A stretch of 42,176 bases of DNA from JBFHDX01 sp041584475 (lineage in GTDB: Bacteria; Pseudomonadota; Alphaproteobacteria; UBA8366; JADFVY01), in NCBI GenBank assembly GCA_041584475.1, contig JBFHDX010000022.1, positions 1-42,176 on the forward strand. The letters are read 5' to 3'. The stretch's first letter is position 1; the number at the start of each line of letters is the position of its first letter. A program made the translations under genes and the position numbers. The notes beneath the pieces are model-generated. The model had not been told where the DNA came from, made no database searches, and worked only from the letters and a program-made list of their open reading frames with translations. Positions 27,365-36,175 of the stretch are shown here, piece by piece.

Positions 27365-28960
27365 TCAGAACCCGGCGGCACGGGCGATGATCTCGCCCGG
27401 ATCCGCGCCGTCGCCGTCGCCCGCCCAGGCGACGAACTGGTCGGGACGCACGAGGACGAGGCCGGCCTCGTAGCGCTCGCGCCCGCCGGCGCGGCTGTCG
27501 GCGACGGTTTCGAGCGGCACGCGGCGCGCCCGCGCGGCCGCTGCGAAGGCGTCGACGATGCTCCCGTCGGCGTCGAGCGCCACGAGCGTGAACCCGTCGC
27601 CCAGCGCCTCGTAGATGTTGGCACCCGATGACAGCGGTTGCGGCGCCAGGTGGTGACCGGCGCGCGCGGCGTATGCGTGCTCGCCGCGGGCACTGCTCTC
27701 GGCGCCGGCTGGCCCGAACACGATCGGTGAGCCGGCATAGTTGGGCTCGTACGAATGCACCTCGGCCTGGGCTCCCGAGGCGCGGGCCGCCCATTCGCGC
27801 TCGAAGGCGGCGCGGTCGCGTGCGGGATCGAAGGCGGCGAGGAAATCCCGGTCGGCGGAAATCGCGTGCTCGATGAAGTCGCGCGCGGTGGACAGGAATA
27901 CGGGCCGGCGCTCGGCGTCGTAGGAGTCGAGCAGGCCGGCACCGCCCCAACCGCGCAGCACCGCGGCAAGCTTCCAGCCGAGATTGCGTGCATCCTCGAA
28001 ACCCGTATTGACGCCGTAAGCGCCGTAAGGGGGGTGGCTGTGCGCGGCGTCCCCGGCGACGAAGATATGGCCGGCCCGGTAGGAGTCGGCGGCGGCGAAG
28101 CGCAGGTCCCAGAATCCGACATGGTCCAGCTCGATGTCGAACTCGGCGCCGACCGCCCCGTGCAGGTACGCGCGGAAGTCGAAATTGTCCGCTGTCGTGC
28201 CGTGCGGCACCGGCGCATGGAAGAACCAGCTGGTGCCGAGGTCGACGCGGCCGAAGAATTTCCAGTAACCCTTCAGGTCCGGGTCGAGCACGCAGTAGAA
28301 CGACTTGCCGGGAAACCGCTCGAGCAGCGCGTGCAGGCGCGTCGAGCGGAAGACGAGCAGCACCATGAGCCGGTCGTGATCCGAACGGGTCTGGGTGATC
28401 CCCGCCGCCTCCCGCACCGCCGAGCGGCTGCCGTCGCAGCCGACGACGTAGCGGCCCCGCAACGTGCGGCGCGCCGGGCCCCGATCCGCGGCGATCTCGA
28501 GGCTCGCACCCTCCGCATCCTGCGTCACCGTCTCGGCGCGCCAGCCATAGAGGATGTCGACGCTCTCGAGGGCGCCGGCACGCCGGCGCAGGACCGCCTC
28601 GGTGGCGTATTGCGGCAGCCGCTCGTTGTCGGTGAAGTAGAACGGCCGCACGAGCTCGCGGCGCAGCCAGTCGTAATGATGGCCGCCGAGCAGCGTGCCG
28701 TACGCGGTCAGCCCGCCGATGCCGTAATCCTTCGGTACCGTACGCGCGGCCCGCAGCTGCGCCTCGACACCCCAGAAATGGAAGTGCTCCATGGTCCGCT
28801 GGGTCAGGTTCTGGCCCTTGGGGATCGGCGAGAGATGCTCGTTCCGCTCGACGACGGCGCAGCGCACGCCGCGCTGGCCGAGCTCGATGGCGAGCCCCAT
28901 GCCGACCGGTCCGCCGCCGGCGATGACGACCTCGTAGGCGCGCTCCGCGGGACCCTTCAT
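27365..28960 (-). CDS. FAD-dependent aromatic monooxygenase (PheA/TfdB family)
   Basis: 531-residue flavoprotein hydroxylase. The Rossmann motif GGGPVG (15-20) binds ADP of FAD; RYVVGCDGSRSAVREAAG is the DG motif; GDAAHSHPPYGAYGVNTG (D304) is the GD motif that contacts FAD and ribityl. The C-terminal ~130 residues form the thioredoxin-like domain of phenol-hydroxylase-type enzymes. It probably hydroxylates a phenolic or other aromatic acid using NAD(P)H and oxygen. Start ATG 28960 is nine bases after the amidohydrolase stop, so both are in one operon with the TRAP transporter. The substrate is not identifiable. Confidence 0.88.
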   Translation of the reverse strand: MKGPAERAYEVVIAGGGPVGMGLAIELGQRGVRCAVVERNEHLSPIPKGQNLTQRTMEHFHFWGVEAQLRAARTVPKDYGIGGLTAYGTLLGGHHYDWLRRELVRPFYFTDNERLPQYATEAVLRRRAGALESVDILYGWRAETVTQDAEGASLEIAADRGPARRTLRGRYVVGCDGSRSAVREAAGITQTRSDHDRLMVLLVFRSTRLHALLERFPGKSFYCVLDPDLKGYWKFFGRVDLGTSWFFHAPVPHGTTADNFDFRAYLHGAVGAEFDIELDHVGFWDLRFAAADSYRAGHIFVAGDAAHSHPPYGAYGVNTGFEDARNLGWKLAAVLRGWGGAGLLDSYDAERRPVFLSTARDFIEHAISADRDFLAAFDPARDRAAFEREWAARASGAQAEVHSYEPNYAGSPIVFGPAGAESSARGEHAYAARAGHHLAPQPLSSGANIYEALGDGFTLVALDADGSIVDAFAAAARARRVPLETVADSRAGGRERYEAGLVLVRPDQFVAWAGDGDGADPGEIIARAAGF

Positions 28961-28969
28961 CCGTCGCTG

Positions 28970-29986
28970 TCAGAGCTCGAGCCCGAGCAGCGTGGCGGCG
29001 TTGTCCTGGTAGATCTTGCGGCGCTGTTCGGAGGTGATGTCCATGCGCTCGATCGCGGCAATGGTCTCGCGGATGTACATCGGCCCGCCTTCCGGGTCGA
29101 ACGGGGCGTCGGAGGCGAACAGCACGCGGTCGTCGCCGAAGAACGCCAGCGCATGCTCGATCGCCCGCTGCGAGCCGAAGCTGGCGGTGTCGGCATAGAA
29201 CTCGCGGAAATAGTCGAGGTGCGGCCGCTGCAGCGCCTTGCGCACCGCGCCGAGATCGCGGTTCGTCGTGCGCTTGCCCATCTGGTCCCAGCCCGGCCCG
29301 ACGCGGCCCTCGAAGAACGGCACCATGCCGCCCGCGTGGTGGGTGATGATCCTCAGATCCGGATATCGGTCGAACACGCGCGAGAAGACGAGGCGCGCCA
29401 TCGCCGCCGAGGTCTCGTACGGCCAGCCGAACGTCCACCAGATCTCGTATTCGGAGCGGCTCTCGCTGAGATAGTCGGGGAAGTTTTCGCCGCGCGCCGG
29501 GTGCAACCATACCGGCTTGCCTGTCCTTGCCATGAATTCGAAGAAGGGCTCGAACTCCGGCAGGTCGAGCGGTCTTCCGTCGACATTGCTGAAGATCTGC
29601 ATGCCGACCGCGCCGAGCTCCTCGATCGCCCGCCGCGACTCGCCGACCATGGCCTCGGGGTGGTTCATCGGCACGGTGCCGATGAAGCCCGGGAAGCGGT
29701 CGGGATGGCGCTGGCAGAGTTCGGCCATCGAATCCGAGCCGATGCGGCTCAGCTCGACGGCCTTCTCGGGGCCCGCGACCTTTTCGAGCGGCGGCGAGGC
29801 GAGCGAGAGGATCTGCACGTAGTCCTCGCCGAACATGTCCATGACCGCGAAGCGCCGGTCGAGATCGGTCATCATCGGTACGGCGCCGCTGCGCATGGCG
29901 ATGTCGGTCATCTCGCCGAGATGCGCGACGAGCGCCTCGAAGAAGGGCTTCGGCCAGATGTGGTTGAAGACGTCTATCTTCTTCAT
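28970..29986 (-). CDS. Amidohydrolase-superfamily protein (ACMSD-like decarboxylase/hydrolase)
   Basis: 338-residue TIM-barrel of the amidohydrolase_2/ACMSD group, whose members decarboxylate aromatic or vinylogous acids or hydrolyse lactones. Metal and active-site candidates are H162 (WLHPARG), H216/H217 (THHAGGM) and D293 (ASDAPFD). The usual N-terminal HxH is FNH here (F7, N8, H9), so one canonical metal ligand is absent. Such FNH variants may be a natural subfamily. It lies between the TRAP permease and the monooxygenase and probably acts on the same imported substrate. Confidence 0.83.
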   Translation of the reverse strand: MKKIDVFNHIWPKPFFEALVAHLGEMTDIAMRSGAVPMMTDLDRRFAVMDMFGEDYVQILSLASPPLEKVAGPEKAVELSRIGSDSMAELCQRHPDRFPGFIGTVPMNHPEAMVGESRRAIEELGAVGMQIFSNVDGRPLDLPEFEPFFEFMARTGKPVWLHPARGENFPDYLSESRSEYEIWWTFGWPYETSAAMARLVFSRVFDRYPDLRIITHHAGGMVPFFEGRVGPGWDQMGKRTTNRDLGAVRKALQRPHLDYFREFYADTASFGSQRAIEHALAFFGDDRVLFASDAPFDPEGGPMYIRETIAAIERMDITSEQRRKIYQDNAATLLGLEL

Positions 29987-30038
29987 CGAGCGGTTCCCTC
30001 GTCAGTGCCCGACACGATCCCCGGCGCCCGCGGCCGAG

Positions 30039-32009
30039 TCAACTTCCATCTCCCCGGCCGGCCGTCGCCTGGCGGGCGGACGCCGGGCGCCGCCGTCGCG
30101 CCCGGTAGAGTTCGACCGCCATCGCGGCGAGTCCGCCCGCGGCACCGACGATGTCGCTGTAGACGGCGCCGGCGAAGGCATCCGCCGGCACCAGCGCCAT
30201 CAGCCCGAAGAACGCGAACAGGAGGCGCTGTGACGGCGCCAGACGGTCGGCGAAATAGCCCGCGAGCGCGGCGCACACGAGATACACGCCGATGCAGGCG
30301 GTGGCGATGGCGAGGGCGACGGCCGGCGCCTCGCCCATCAGGATCAGCGTCGGCGAGAATACGAACAGGACCGGTATGACGTAGGCGGCCCAGCCGAATT
30401 TCATCGCCGCGAGACCCGTCGCGATGGCCGGCGCGTTGGCGATGCTCGCCGCCGCGAACGCCGCCAGCGCGATCGGCGGCGTGATCATCGACATCATGCC
30501 GAAATAGAGGACGTAGAGATGGGCGGCGATCGGCTCGATCTTCAGCTGGATGAGCGCCGGCGCGACGAGGGCGGCGAGCAGCACGTAGACGCCGAGCGTC
30601 GGCAGGCCCATGCCGAGGACGATGCAGACGACCGCCGACATGGCCAGCAGCACGACCGCGTTGCCGCCGCCGAGCTGGACCAGCGAGTAGGTCAGGTTGA
30701 AGCTCAGCCCGGTGACGTTGAGCACGCCGATGACGATGCCCGCCGCGGCCGAGATGAGGATGATCTCGATGACCGATCGGCCGGTGGCCGGGAAGGCGGC
30801 GAGCAGGTCGGCGAGCTTCGGGCGGACGCCCCGGTAGCCGATGAGGAGCGAGGTGGCGACGACGGACAGCGCGGCGAGCAGGGCCGCCTTCTCGGGCTGC
30901 CAGCGCAGCTGGAACAGGGCGAAGATCAGCAGCGCGAAGGCGAGCGCGAAATGCAGGCCGGGCAGTACCGCCGCCGCCGCCGGGATCGCCGATTGCGGCA
31001 CCCGCGCGATGCCGAGATGGGCGGCCTCGAGGTCGGCCTGGATGAACAGCGCCGCGTAATACAGGAGCGCCGGGACGAGCGCGGCGAGCGCCACGGTCGA
31101 ATAGGGGACCTGCAGGAACTCCGCCATGAGGAAGGCGGCGGCGCCCATCACCGGGGGCATCAGCTGGCCGCCGGTCGACGCCACCGCCTCGATGGCCCCG
31201 GCCTTGTGTGCGGGATAGCCGTCCCGCTTGATCATCGGGATGGTGACGACGCCGGTGCCGACGACGTTGGCGACGGCGGAGCCCGAGATCGAGCCGAACA
31301 GCCCGGAGGCGAGCACCGCGATCTTCATCGAGCCGCCGCGGAACCGGCCCATGCCGATGAGCGCGGCATCGGTGAAGAAGCTGGAACCGCCGGTCACCGT
31401 CAGCAGGCTGCCGAACAGGATGAAGGCGACGATGACGGTCGAGGCGACCGACATCGGGATGCCGAGGATCCCGTTCGAATCGAACGCCATGTACCCAGCC
31501 AGCATCTGCCAGTCCTGTGGCCGACCCTGCAGCCGACCGGGCACCAGTTCGCCGAACAGCGCGTAGAGCAGGAACAGGCTGACGATGATCGTGAGCGCCC
31601 AGCCGGTCGCCCGTCGCAGCGCCTCGAGCAGCAGCACGATGATGACGAGCCCCGGCAGATAGGCGGCCGCCGGTCGCGCGAAGATGAGGTTGACGACGTC
31701 GGGGTAGCGGATCGCGACGTAGGCGACGGCGGTGAACGAGGCGAGCGCCGCGACGCAGTCGTACCACGGCACGATCCTGCGCGCCGCGGCCCGCCGCGCC
31801 GGCAGCGTCAGATAGGCGGTCGCCAGGGTCAGCGCCAGGATGGCGGCGATGAATTGCTGCGGATAGAGCGCGAGGCCGACCTGGCGCGGCACGCCCAGGG
31901 CCCAGAGCACGGCGACGAGGGTCAGGCAGGCTGCGAGGCCCTGGGCGAGCGGACGCCAGACGAAGACGGAAAGGCCGAACGCGGCCTTTCCTCCGCCCGT
32001 CGCGGCCAT
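30039..32009 (-). CDS. TRAP transporter fused permease (4TM/12TM, TAXI-associated)
   Basis: 656-residue integral membrane protein fusing the small (DctQ-like, about residues 1-150) and large (DctM-like) TRAP permease subunits. The large domain shows GSISGSAVANVVGTGVVTIP, ASTGGQLMPPVMGAAAF and VLGMGLPTLGVYVLLAAL, signatures of the TAXI-type fused permease. It drives sodium-coupled import of an organic acid delivered by the binding protein encoded upstream. The start ATG 32009 is nine bases after that gene's stop. Extra helices at the C-terminus (about 580-640) are common in this group. Confidence 0.94.
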   Translation of the reverse strand: MAATGGGKAAFGLSVFVWRPLAQGLAACLTLVAVLWALGVPRQVGLALYPQQFIAAILALTLATAYLTLPARRAAARRIVPWYDCVAALASFTAVAYVAIRYPDVVNLIFARPAAAYLPGLVIIVLLLEALRRATGWALTIIVSLFLLYALFGELVPGRLQGRPQDWQMLAGYMAFDSNGILGIPMSVASTVIVAFILFGSLLTVTGGSSFFTDAALIGMGRFRGGSMKIAVLASGLFGSISGSAVANVVGTGVVTIPMIKRDGYPAHKAGAIEAVASTGGQLMPPVMGAAAFLMAEFLQVPYSTVALAALVPALLYYAALFIQADLEAAHLGIARVPQSAIPAAAAVLPGLHFALAFALLIFALFQLRWQPEKAALLAALSVVATSLLIGYRGVRPKLADLLAAFPATGRSVIEIILISAAAGIVIGVLNVTGLSFNLTYSLVQLGGGNAVVLLAMSAVVCIVLGMGLPTLGVYVLLAALVAPALIQLKIEPIAAHLYVLYFGMMSMITPPIALAAFAAASIANAPAIATGLAAMKFGWAAYVIPVLFVFSPTLILMGEAPAVALAIATACIGVYLVCAALAGYFADRLAPSQRLLFAFFGLMALVPADAFAGAVYSDIVGAAGGLAAMAVELYRARRRRPASARQATAGRGDGS

Positions 32010-32018
32010 CTCAGGGCG

Positions 32019-32972
32019 TCACTCCTTCCAGATGCCGACTTCCTTGTAGAACCGGAGGGCGCCGGGGTGGTATTGCGACGGCCCGAGGTCGCCGACCATG
32101 TCCCGCGGGTTGAAGGCGTTGAACGGCCGGAAGGTCTCGGCCAGCAGCGGCTTGTTCTCGTACAGCGCCCGGGTCATCGCGTAGACCGCGTCTTCGGACG
32201 CGCCGGCATGGCTGAAGACGACCTGCGGATAGGCCATGTACCATGCGGTCTCGATGACGCCCGGCGTGCTCCCGGCCTTGATCTCGGTGAGGAAGGCGAC
32301 GGGCCAGTGCTTGCGGATCAGCCGCAGGTTCTCCTCGGTGTTCTCGATCGACAGCGCGCGCAGCCCGCCGACCGCGGCATCGGCCTGCCGCACCTTGCCG
32401 GCGCCGTGGGCGAAGATGAAGCCGACCGATTCGCCCGCGATGAAGGCGTCCGCACCCGCGACGACGCTCGGCACTTGGACCGGGATGATGTCGTCGCGGG
32501 TCATGCCGACCGTCGCGTACATCGCCTCGAGCTGCGGGATGATCGTCTGCTGGGCGGTGTAGCCGTCGACCATCGGCTTGCCCTTGAGGTCGGCGATCGA
32601 GCGGATGTCGGAATCGGCGCGCACGAAGATCGCCTCGCGCAGCGGCATGATCAGGGCGACGATCCGCAGCGACGGGAAACCGTCGCCGGCGAACCATTCC
32701 TTGCCCTCGAGCGCGTAGTTCACCTCCTGCAGGTTGGCGACGCCGAACTCGATGCCGCCGGAGGCGACGAACGGGATGTACTGGTTCGGGCTTGTCGCGG
32801 GCTGGATCGTCGCGCTGAGGCCCGACCGGTTCGCCGCGTTCGCGACCGCGGTGCCGATGTTGTGGAACAGCGAGCCCGGATTGGATGTCGCGATGCCCAC
32901 GGTCTGGGCGTTGGCCGCGCCGCCCGCGGCCAGGCCGACGGCGAGCGCCATCGATGCTGTGAGAATTCGCAT
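32019..32972 (-). CDS. TAXI-family TRAP transporter substrate-binding protein
   Basis: 317-residue periplasmic protein with a signal peptide at about 1-22 (ending GGAANA). TVGIATSNPGSLFHNIGTAVA, IPFVASGGIEFGVANLQEV and DLKGKPMVDGYTAQQTI are typical of the TAXI solute-binding family. ATG 32972 is supported by GGAGGACAG just upstream and by the signal peptide; the frame extends further 5' without homologous content. First gene of the TRAP-amidohydrolase-monooxygenase operon. The 251-base divergent gap to 33224 contains an AT-rich TTTTACAAGTGCAAT stretch near 33073 but no convincing promoter. Confidence 0.93.
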   Translation of the reverse strand: MRILTASMALAVGLAAGGAANAQTVGIATSNPGSLFHNIGTAVANAANRSGLSATIQPATSPNQYIPFVASGGIEFGVANLQEVNYALEGKEWFAGDGFPSLRIVALIMPLREAIFVRADSDIRSIADLKGKPMVDGYTAQQTIIPQLEAMYATVGMTRDDIIPVQVPSVVAGADAFIAGESVGFIFAHGAGKVRQADAAVGGLRALSIENTEENLRLIRKHWPVAFLTEIKAGSTPGVIETAWYMAYPQVVFSHAGASEDAVYAMTRALYENKPLLAETFRPFNAFNPRDMVGDLGPSQYHPGALRFYKEVGIWKE

Positions 32973-33223
32973 GTCTCTGTCCTCCCTGAGCGTGCGCGGC
33001 TTGCGCGCCGCGCTACGTTTTTCGCGATCCCGCCGAACGGGCCGGGCCGGTAACCTTCCCTTGCGCGCGGCCATTTTACAAGTGCAATCTGTGTCGGCGC
33101 CGGCCCGGCGTCGCCGGGCTTCGCCGTCGCGAGGCGGCGCGGCAAGTCGCGAGTTTCCCTCGGCGGCGTTCGGGGCTAAAACGGGCCGGGGCAATCGGCC
33201 AACGTTCGGGGAGCGATGTTGCG

Positions 33224-36175
33224 GTGATCACGGTTTTTGGTGCGCGCGGGCGCAATCTCTCGATCAATCTGTCGATATTTGCGGCGGCGCTGCTGCCGGC
33301 CGCCGTCGCCGCGGCGCTGGCCGGCGCTGCGCGAGCGGACGAGTCGCGGCTCATCACCAACGTGCGCCAGCTGACCTTCGAGGGGCGGCGCGCCGGCGAG
33401 GGCTATTTCAGCGCCGACGGATCGCAGATGGTGTTCCAGAGCGAGCGCGAGCCCGACAACCCCTTCTACCAGATCTATCTGTTGGATCTGACGACGGGCG
33501 ATACGCGGCGGCTGTCGCCCGGCACCGGCAAGACGACGTGCGCCTGGGTGCACCCCGCCGGCGACCGGGCGCTGTTCGCCTCGAGCCACCCGGACCCGCA
33601 GGCCCTCGCCAAGCAGGAGGAGGAGTTCGCCAAGCGCGCGGCGGGCAAGAGCCGCGGCTACGAATGGAGCTTCGACGAGTACTACGACATCTTCGAGGTG
33701 CCGCTGTCCGGCGGCGAGCCCGTCAACCTCACGCGTGCCCGCGGTTACGACGCCGAAGGCTCCTATTCGCCGGACGGCGAGTGGATCCTCTTCGCCTCGA
33801 ACCGGCACGCCTATTCCGGGACGCTGAGCACCGAGGAACAGGAGATCCTGGCGCGCGACCCGTCCTATTTCATGGAGCTCTACATCATGCGCGCCGACGG
33901 CTCCGAGCTGCGGCGCCTGACCGACGAGCCGGGCTACGACGGCGGCCCGTTCTTCAGCGCCGACGGGCGCCGGATCATCTGGCGCCGCTTCGCCGCCGAC
34001 GGTAGCGCCGCCGAGGTCTACACGATGAATGTGGACGGCACCGGCCTACGCGCGATCACGCGCCTCGGCAAGATGTCGTGGGCGCCGTTCTTCCACCCGT
34101 CGGGTGACTACGTGATCTTCACGACGAACCTCGAAGGGTTCCGCAATTTCGAGCTCTACATCGTCGACGCCGAGGGCCGGCGCGACCCGGTGCGCGTCAC
34201 CTTCACGGACGGCTTCGATGGCCTGCCGACCTTCTCGCCCGACGGCAACCGCCTCTCCTGGTCGAGCGCGCGCACCGCCGACAAGCGCGCGCAGATCTTC
34301 ATGGCCGACTGGAACGATGCGGAGGCGCGCAAGCTGCTCGGCCTCGACGACGCCGGCAGCAAGAAGACCGAGGCGGGCCCGCCGCCCGCCTTGCCGGAGA
34401 CGCGCGCCGCGCTCGACGCCGGCGACCTGCGCCGCCACGTCGCCGTCCTCGCCTCCGAGGAGATGGAGGGCCGGCTGACCGGCTCGCCCGGTGAGCGCCG
34501 CGCCGCGGAATACGTGGCGGCGGCCTTCGCCCGCGCCGGGCTCGCACCCGCCGGCGAGCACGGCACGTACTTCCAGGGCTTCGACTTCACCGCCGCGGTC
34601 TCGCTCGGGCCGGACAATCGGCTCGCGGTCGACGGCGTGGAGACGGTGCCGGACCTGCAGCGCGACTGGCGGCCGCTCGGCCTGTCCGCGAGCGGCGCCG
34701 TCGGGCCCGCCGAGGTCGTGTTCGCCGGCTACGGGCTCGTCGTGCCGGGCGAGGGGCAGCTCGCGGCCTACGATTCCTATGCCGACCTCGAGGTCGACGG
34801 GAAGTGGGTCCTGATCCTGCGCTACCTGCCCGAGGACGTCGGCCAAGAGCGGCGGCAGCAGCTCTACCGCTACGCCGAGCTGAACTACAAGGCGGCGGTC
34901 GCGCGGGCGCGCGGCGCGCTCGGCGTGATCGTCGCCAGCGGGCCCAACGCGCAGGTCAGGGACCAGCTCGTGCCGCTGTCGTTCGAGGCGGCGGCCGGCG
35001 GCACCGCGCTCGCCGGCGTCTCGATATCGGACGCGCTCGCCGGCGCCATGCTCGAGGCCGCCGGCAAGCGGCTCGGCGAGGTGCAGACCGCGCTCGATAC
35101 GGGTGACCCGGTGGCCGGCTTCGCGCTGCCCGGAATCCGCGTCGCCGCGCGCATCGACCTCGTGCACGAGACGGCGCAGGGGCGCAACGTGCTGGCGCGC
35201 CTGCCGGCCGGCGACGCGCCGTCGGATGGCATGGTCGTCGTCGGCGCCCATATCGACCATCTCGGCCGCGGCATCGAGGGCAAGTCGCTGGCCCGTCCCG
35301 AGGAGCGGGCACAGATCCACTACGGGGCCGACGACAACGCCTCAGGGGTCGCAGCCCTGCTCGAGATCGCCGAATACCTCGCCGACATGAAGGCAAGCGG
35401 CAGGCTGCCGCTGAAGCGCGACATCGTCTTCGCCGCCTGGTCCGGCGAGGAGCTCGGCATCCTCGGCTCGACCCACTTCGTGCGCGGCATCGCCGACGGC
35501 GACGACGACGTCGGCGGCAGGATCGCCGCCTATCTCAACATGGACATGGTCGGCCGGCTCGAGCGCGACCTCATCCTGCAGGGCGTCGGCTCGAGCCCGG
35601 TCTGGCCGCGCGAGATCGAGAAGCGCAACGTGCCCGTCGGGCTGAGCATCACGACGAGCGACGATCCCTTCATGGCGACCGACGCGACCGCCTTCTACCT
35701 CAAGGGCGTGCCGGTCCTCAACGCCTTCACGGGCACGCACGGCGACTACAGCACGCCGCGCGATACCGCCGACAAGCTCAACTACGAGGGCACGCGCAAG
35801 GTCGCGCAGCTGATCGCGCTGATCGCGCGCTCGCTCGCCACCGCCGACGCAGCGCCCGAATACGTGCGGCTCGATCCGAAGTCCGGCTCCGGCGGGCGCC
35901 GGCGCTCGCGCGTCTATCTCGGCACGATCCCCGACTACTCGCAGACCGGGGCCGAGGGTGCCCGCATCTCCGGCGTCGCCGAGGGCGGGCCCGCCGCGGC
36001 CGGCGGGCTGCTGGCGGGCGACCTCGTCGTCGGCATGGCCGGGCGGACGGTCGCCAACATCTACGATTACTCGGCGGCGCTCGACGGCCTCAAGATCGGC
36101 GAGCCGTTCGAGATCGTCGTGCTGCGCGGCGGCCGCAGGGTGACGCTGACGATCACGCCCGAGGCGCGCGAATGA
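33224..36175 (+). CDS. Exported beta-propeller / PA / M28 peptidase / PDZ protein
   Basis: 983 residues. A signal peptide ends near residue 38 (GAARA). Residues about 45-380 carry TolB/PD40-type propeller repeats (YFSADGSQMVFQS, YSPDGEWILFAS, FSADGRRIIW, FSPDGNRLSWSS). A PA-like insert lies in an M28 aminopeptidase domain (about 395-850) with zinc residues H676 (AHIDHLG), D703/D704 (GADDNASG), E742/E743 (SGEELG), D in NMDMVGR and a late His in GTHGDYS. A PDZ domain closes the protein (about 900-980, AAAGGLLAGDLVVGMAG). Start GTG 33224 follows GGGGAG. The stop overlaps the next gene (ATGA). It probably degrades peptides in the periplasm. Confidence 0.9.
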   Translation: MITVFGARGRNLSINLSIFAAALLPAAVAAALAGAARADESRLITNVRQLTFEGRRAGEGYFSADGSQMVFQSEREPDNPFYQIYLLDLTTGDTRRLSPGTGKTTCAWVHPAGDRALFASSHPDPQALAKQEEEFAKRAAGKSRGYEWSFDEYYDIFEVPLSGGEPVNLTRARGYDAEGSYSPDGEWILFASNRHAYSGTLSTEEQEILARDPSYFMELYIMRADGSELRRLTDEPGYDGGPFFSADGRRIIWRRFAADGSAAEVYTMNVDGTGLRAITRLGKMSWAPFFHPSGDYVIFTTNLEGFRNFELYIVDAEGRRDPVRVTFTDGFDGLPTFSPDGNRLSWSSARTADKRAQIFMADWNDAEARKLLGLDDAGSKKTEAGPPPALPETRAALDAGDLRRHVAVLASEEMEGRLTGSPGERRAAEYVAAAFARAGLAPAGEHGTYFQGFDFTAAVSLGPDNRLAVDGVETVPDLQRDWRPLGLSASGAVGPAEVVFAGYGLVVPGEGQLAAYDSYADLEVDGKWVLILRYLPEDVGQERRQQLYRYAELNYKAAVARARGALGVIVASGPNAQVRDQLVPLSFEAAAGGTALAGVSISDALAGAMLEAAGKRLGEVQTALDTGDPVAGFALPGIRVAARIDLVHETAQGRNVLARLPAGDAPSDGMVVVGAHIDHLGRGIEGKSLARPEERAQIHYGADDNASGVAALLEIAEYLADMKASGRLPLKRDIVFAAWSGEELGILGSTHFVRGIADGDDDVGGRIAAYLNMDMVGRLERDLILQGVGSSPVWPREIEKRNVPVGLSITTSDDPFMATDATAFYLKGVPVLNAFTGTHGDYSTPRDTADKLNYEGTRKVAQLIALIARSLATADAAPEYVRLDPKSGSGGRRRSRVYLGTIPDYSQTGAEGARISGVAEGGPAAAGGLLAGDLVVGMAGRTVANIYDYSAALDGLKIGEPFEIVVLRGGRRVTLTITPEARE

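Noticed and set aside
27755..30379. Long plus-strand open frame (874 codons) opposite the monooxygenase and amidohydrolase
   Set aside because: Shadow frame of low-complexity, charged composition; the minus-strand genes have clear motifs.
30519..33053. Long plus-strand open frame (844 codons) opposite the TRAP genes
   Set aside because: Antisense shadow with Arg/Asp/Gly-rich content and no recognisable fold.
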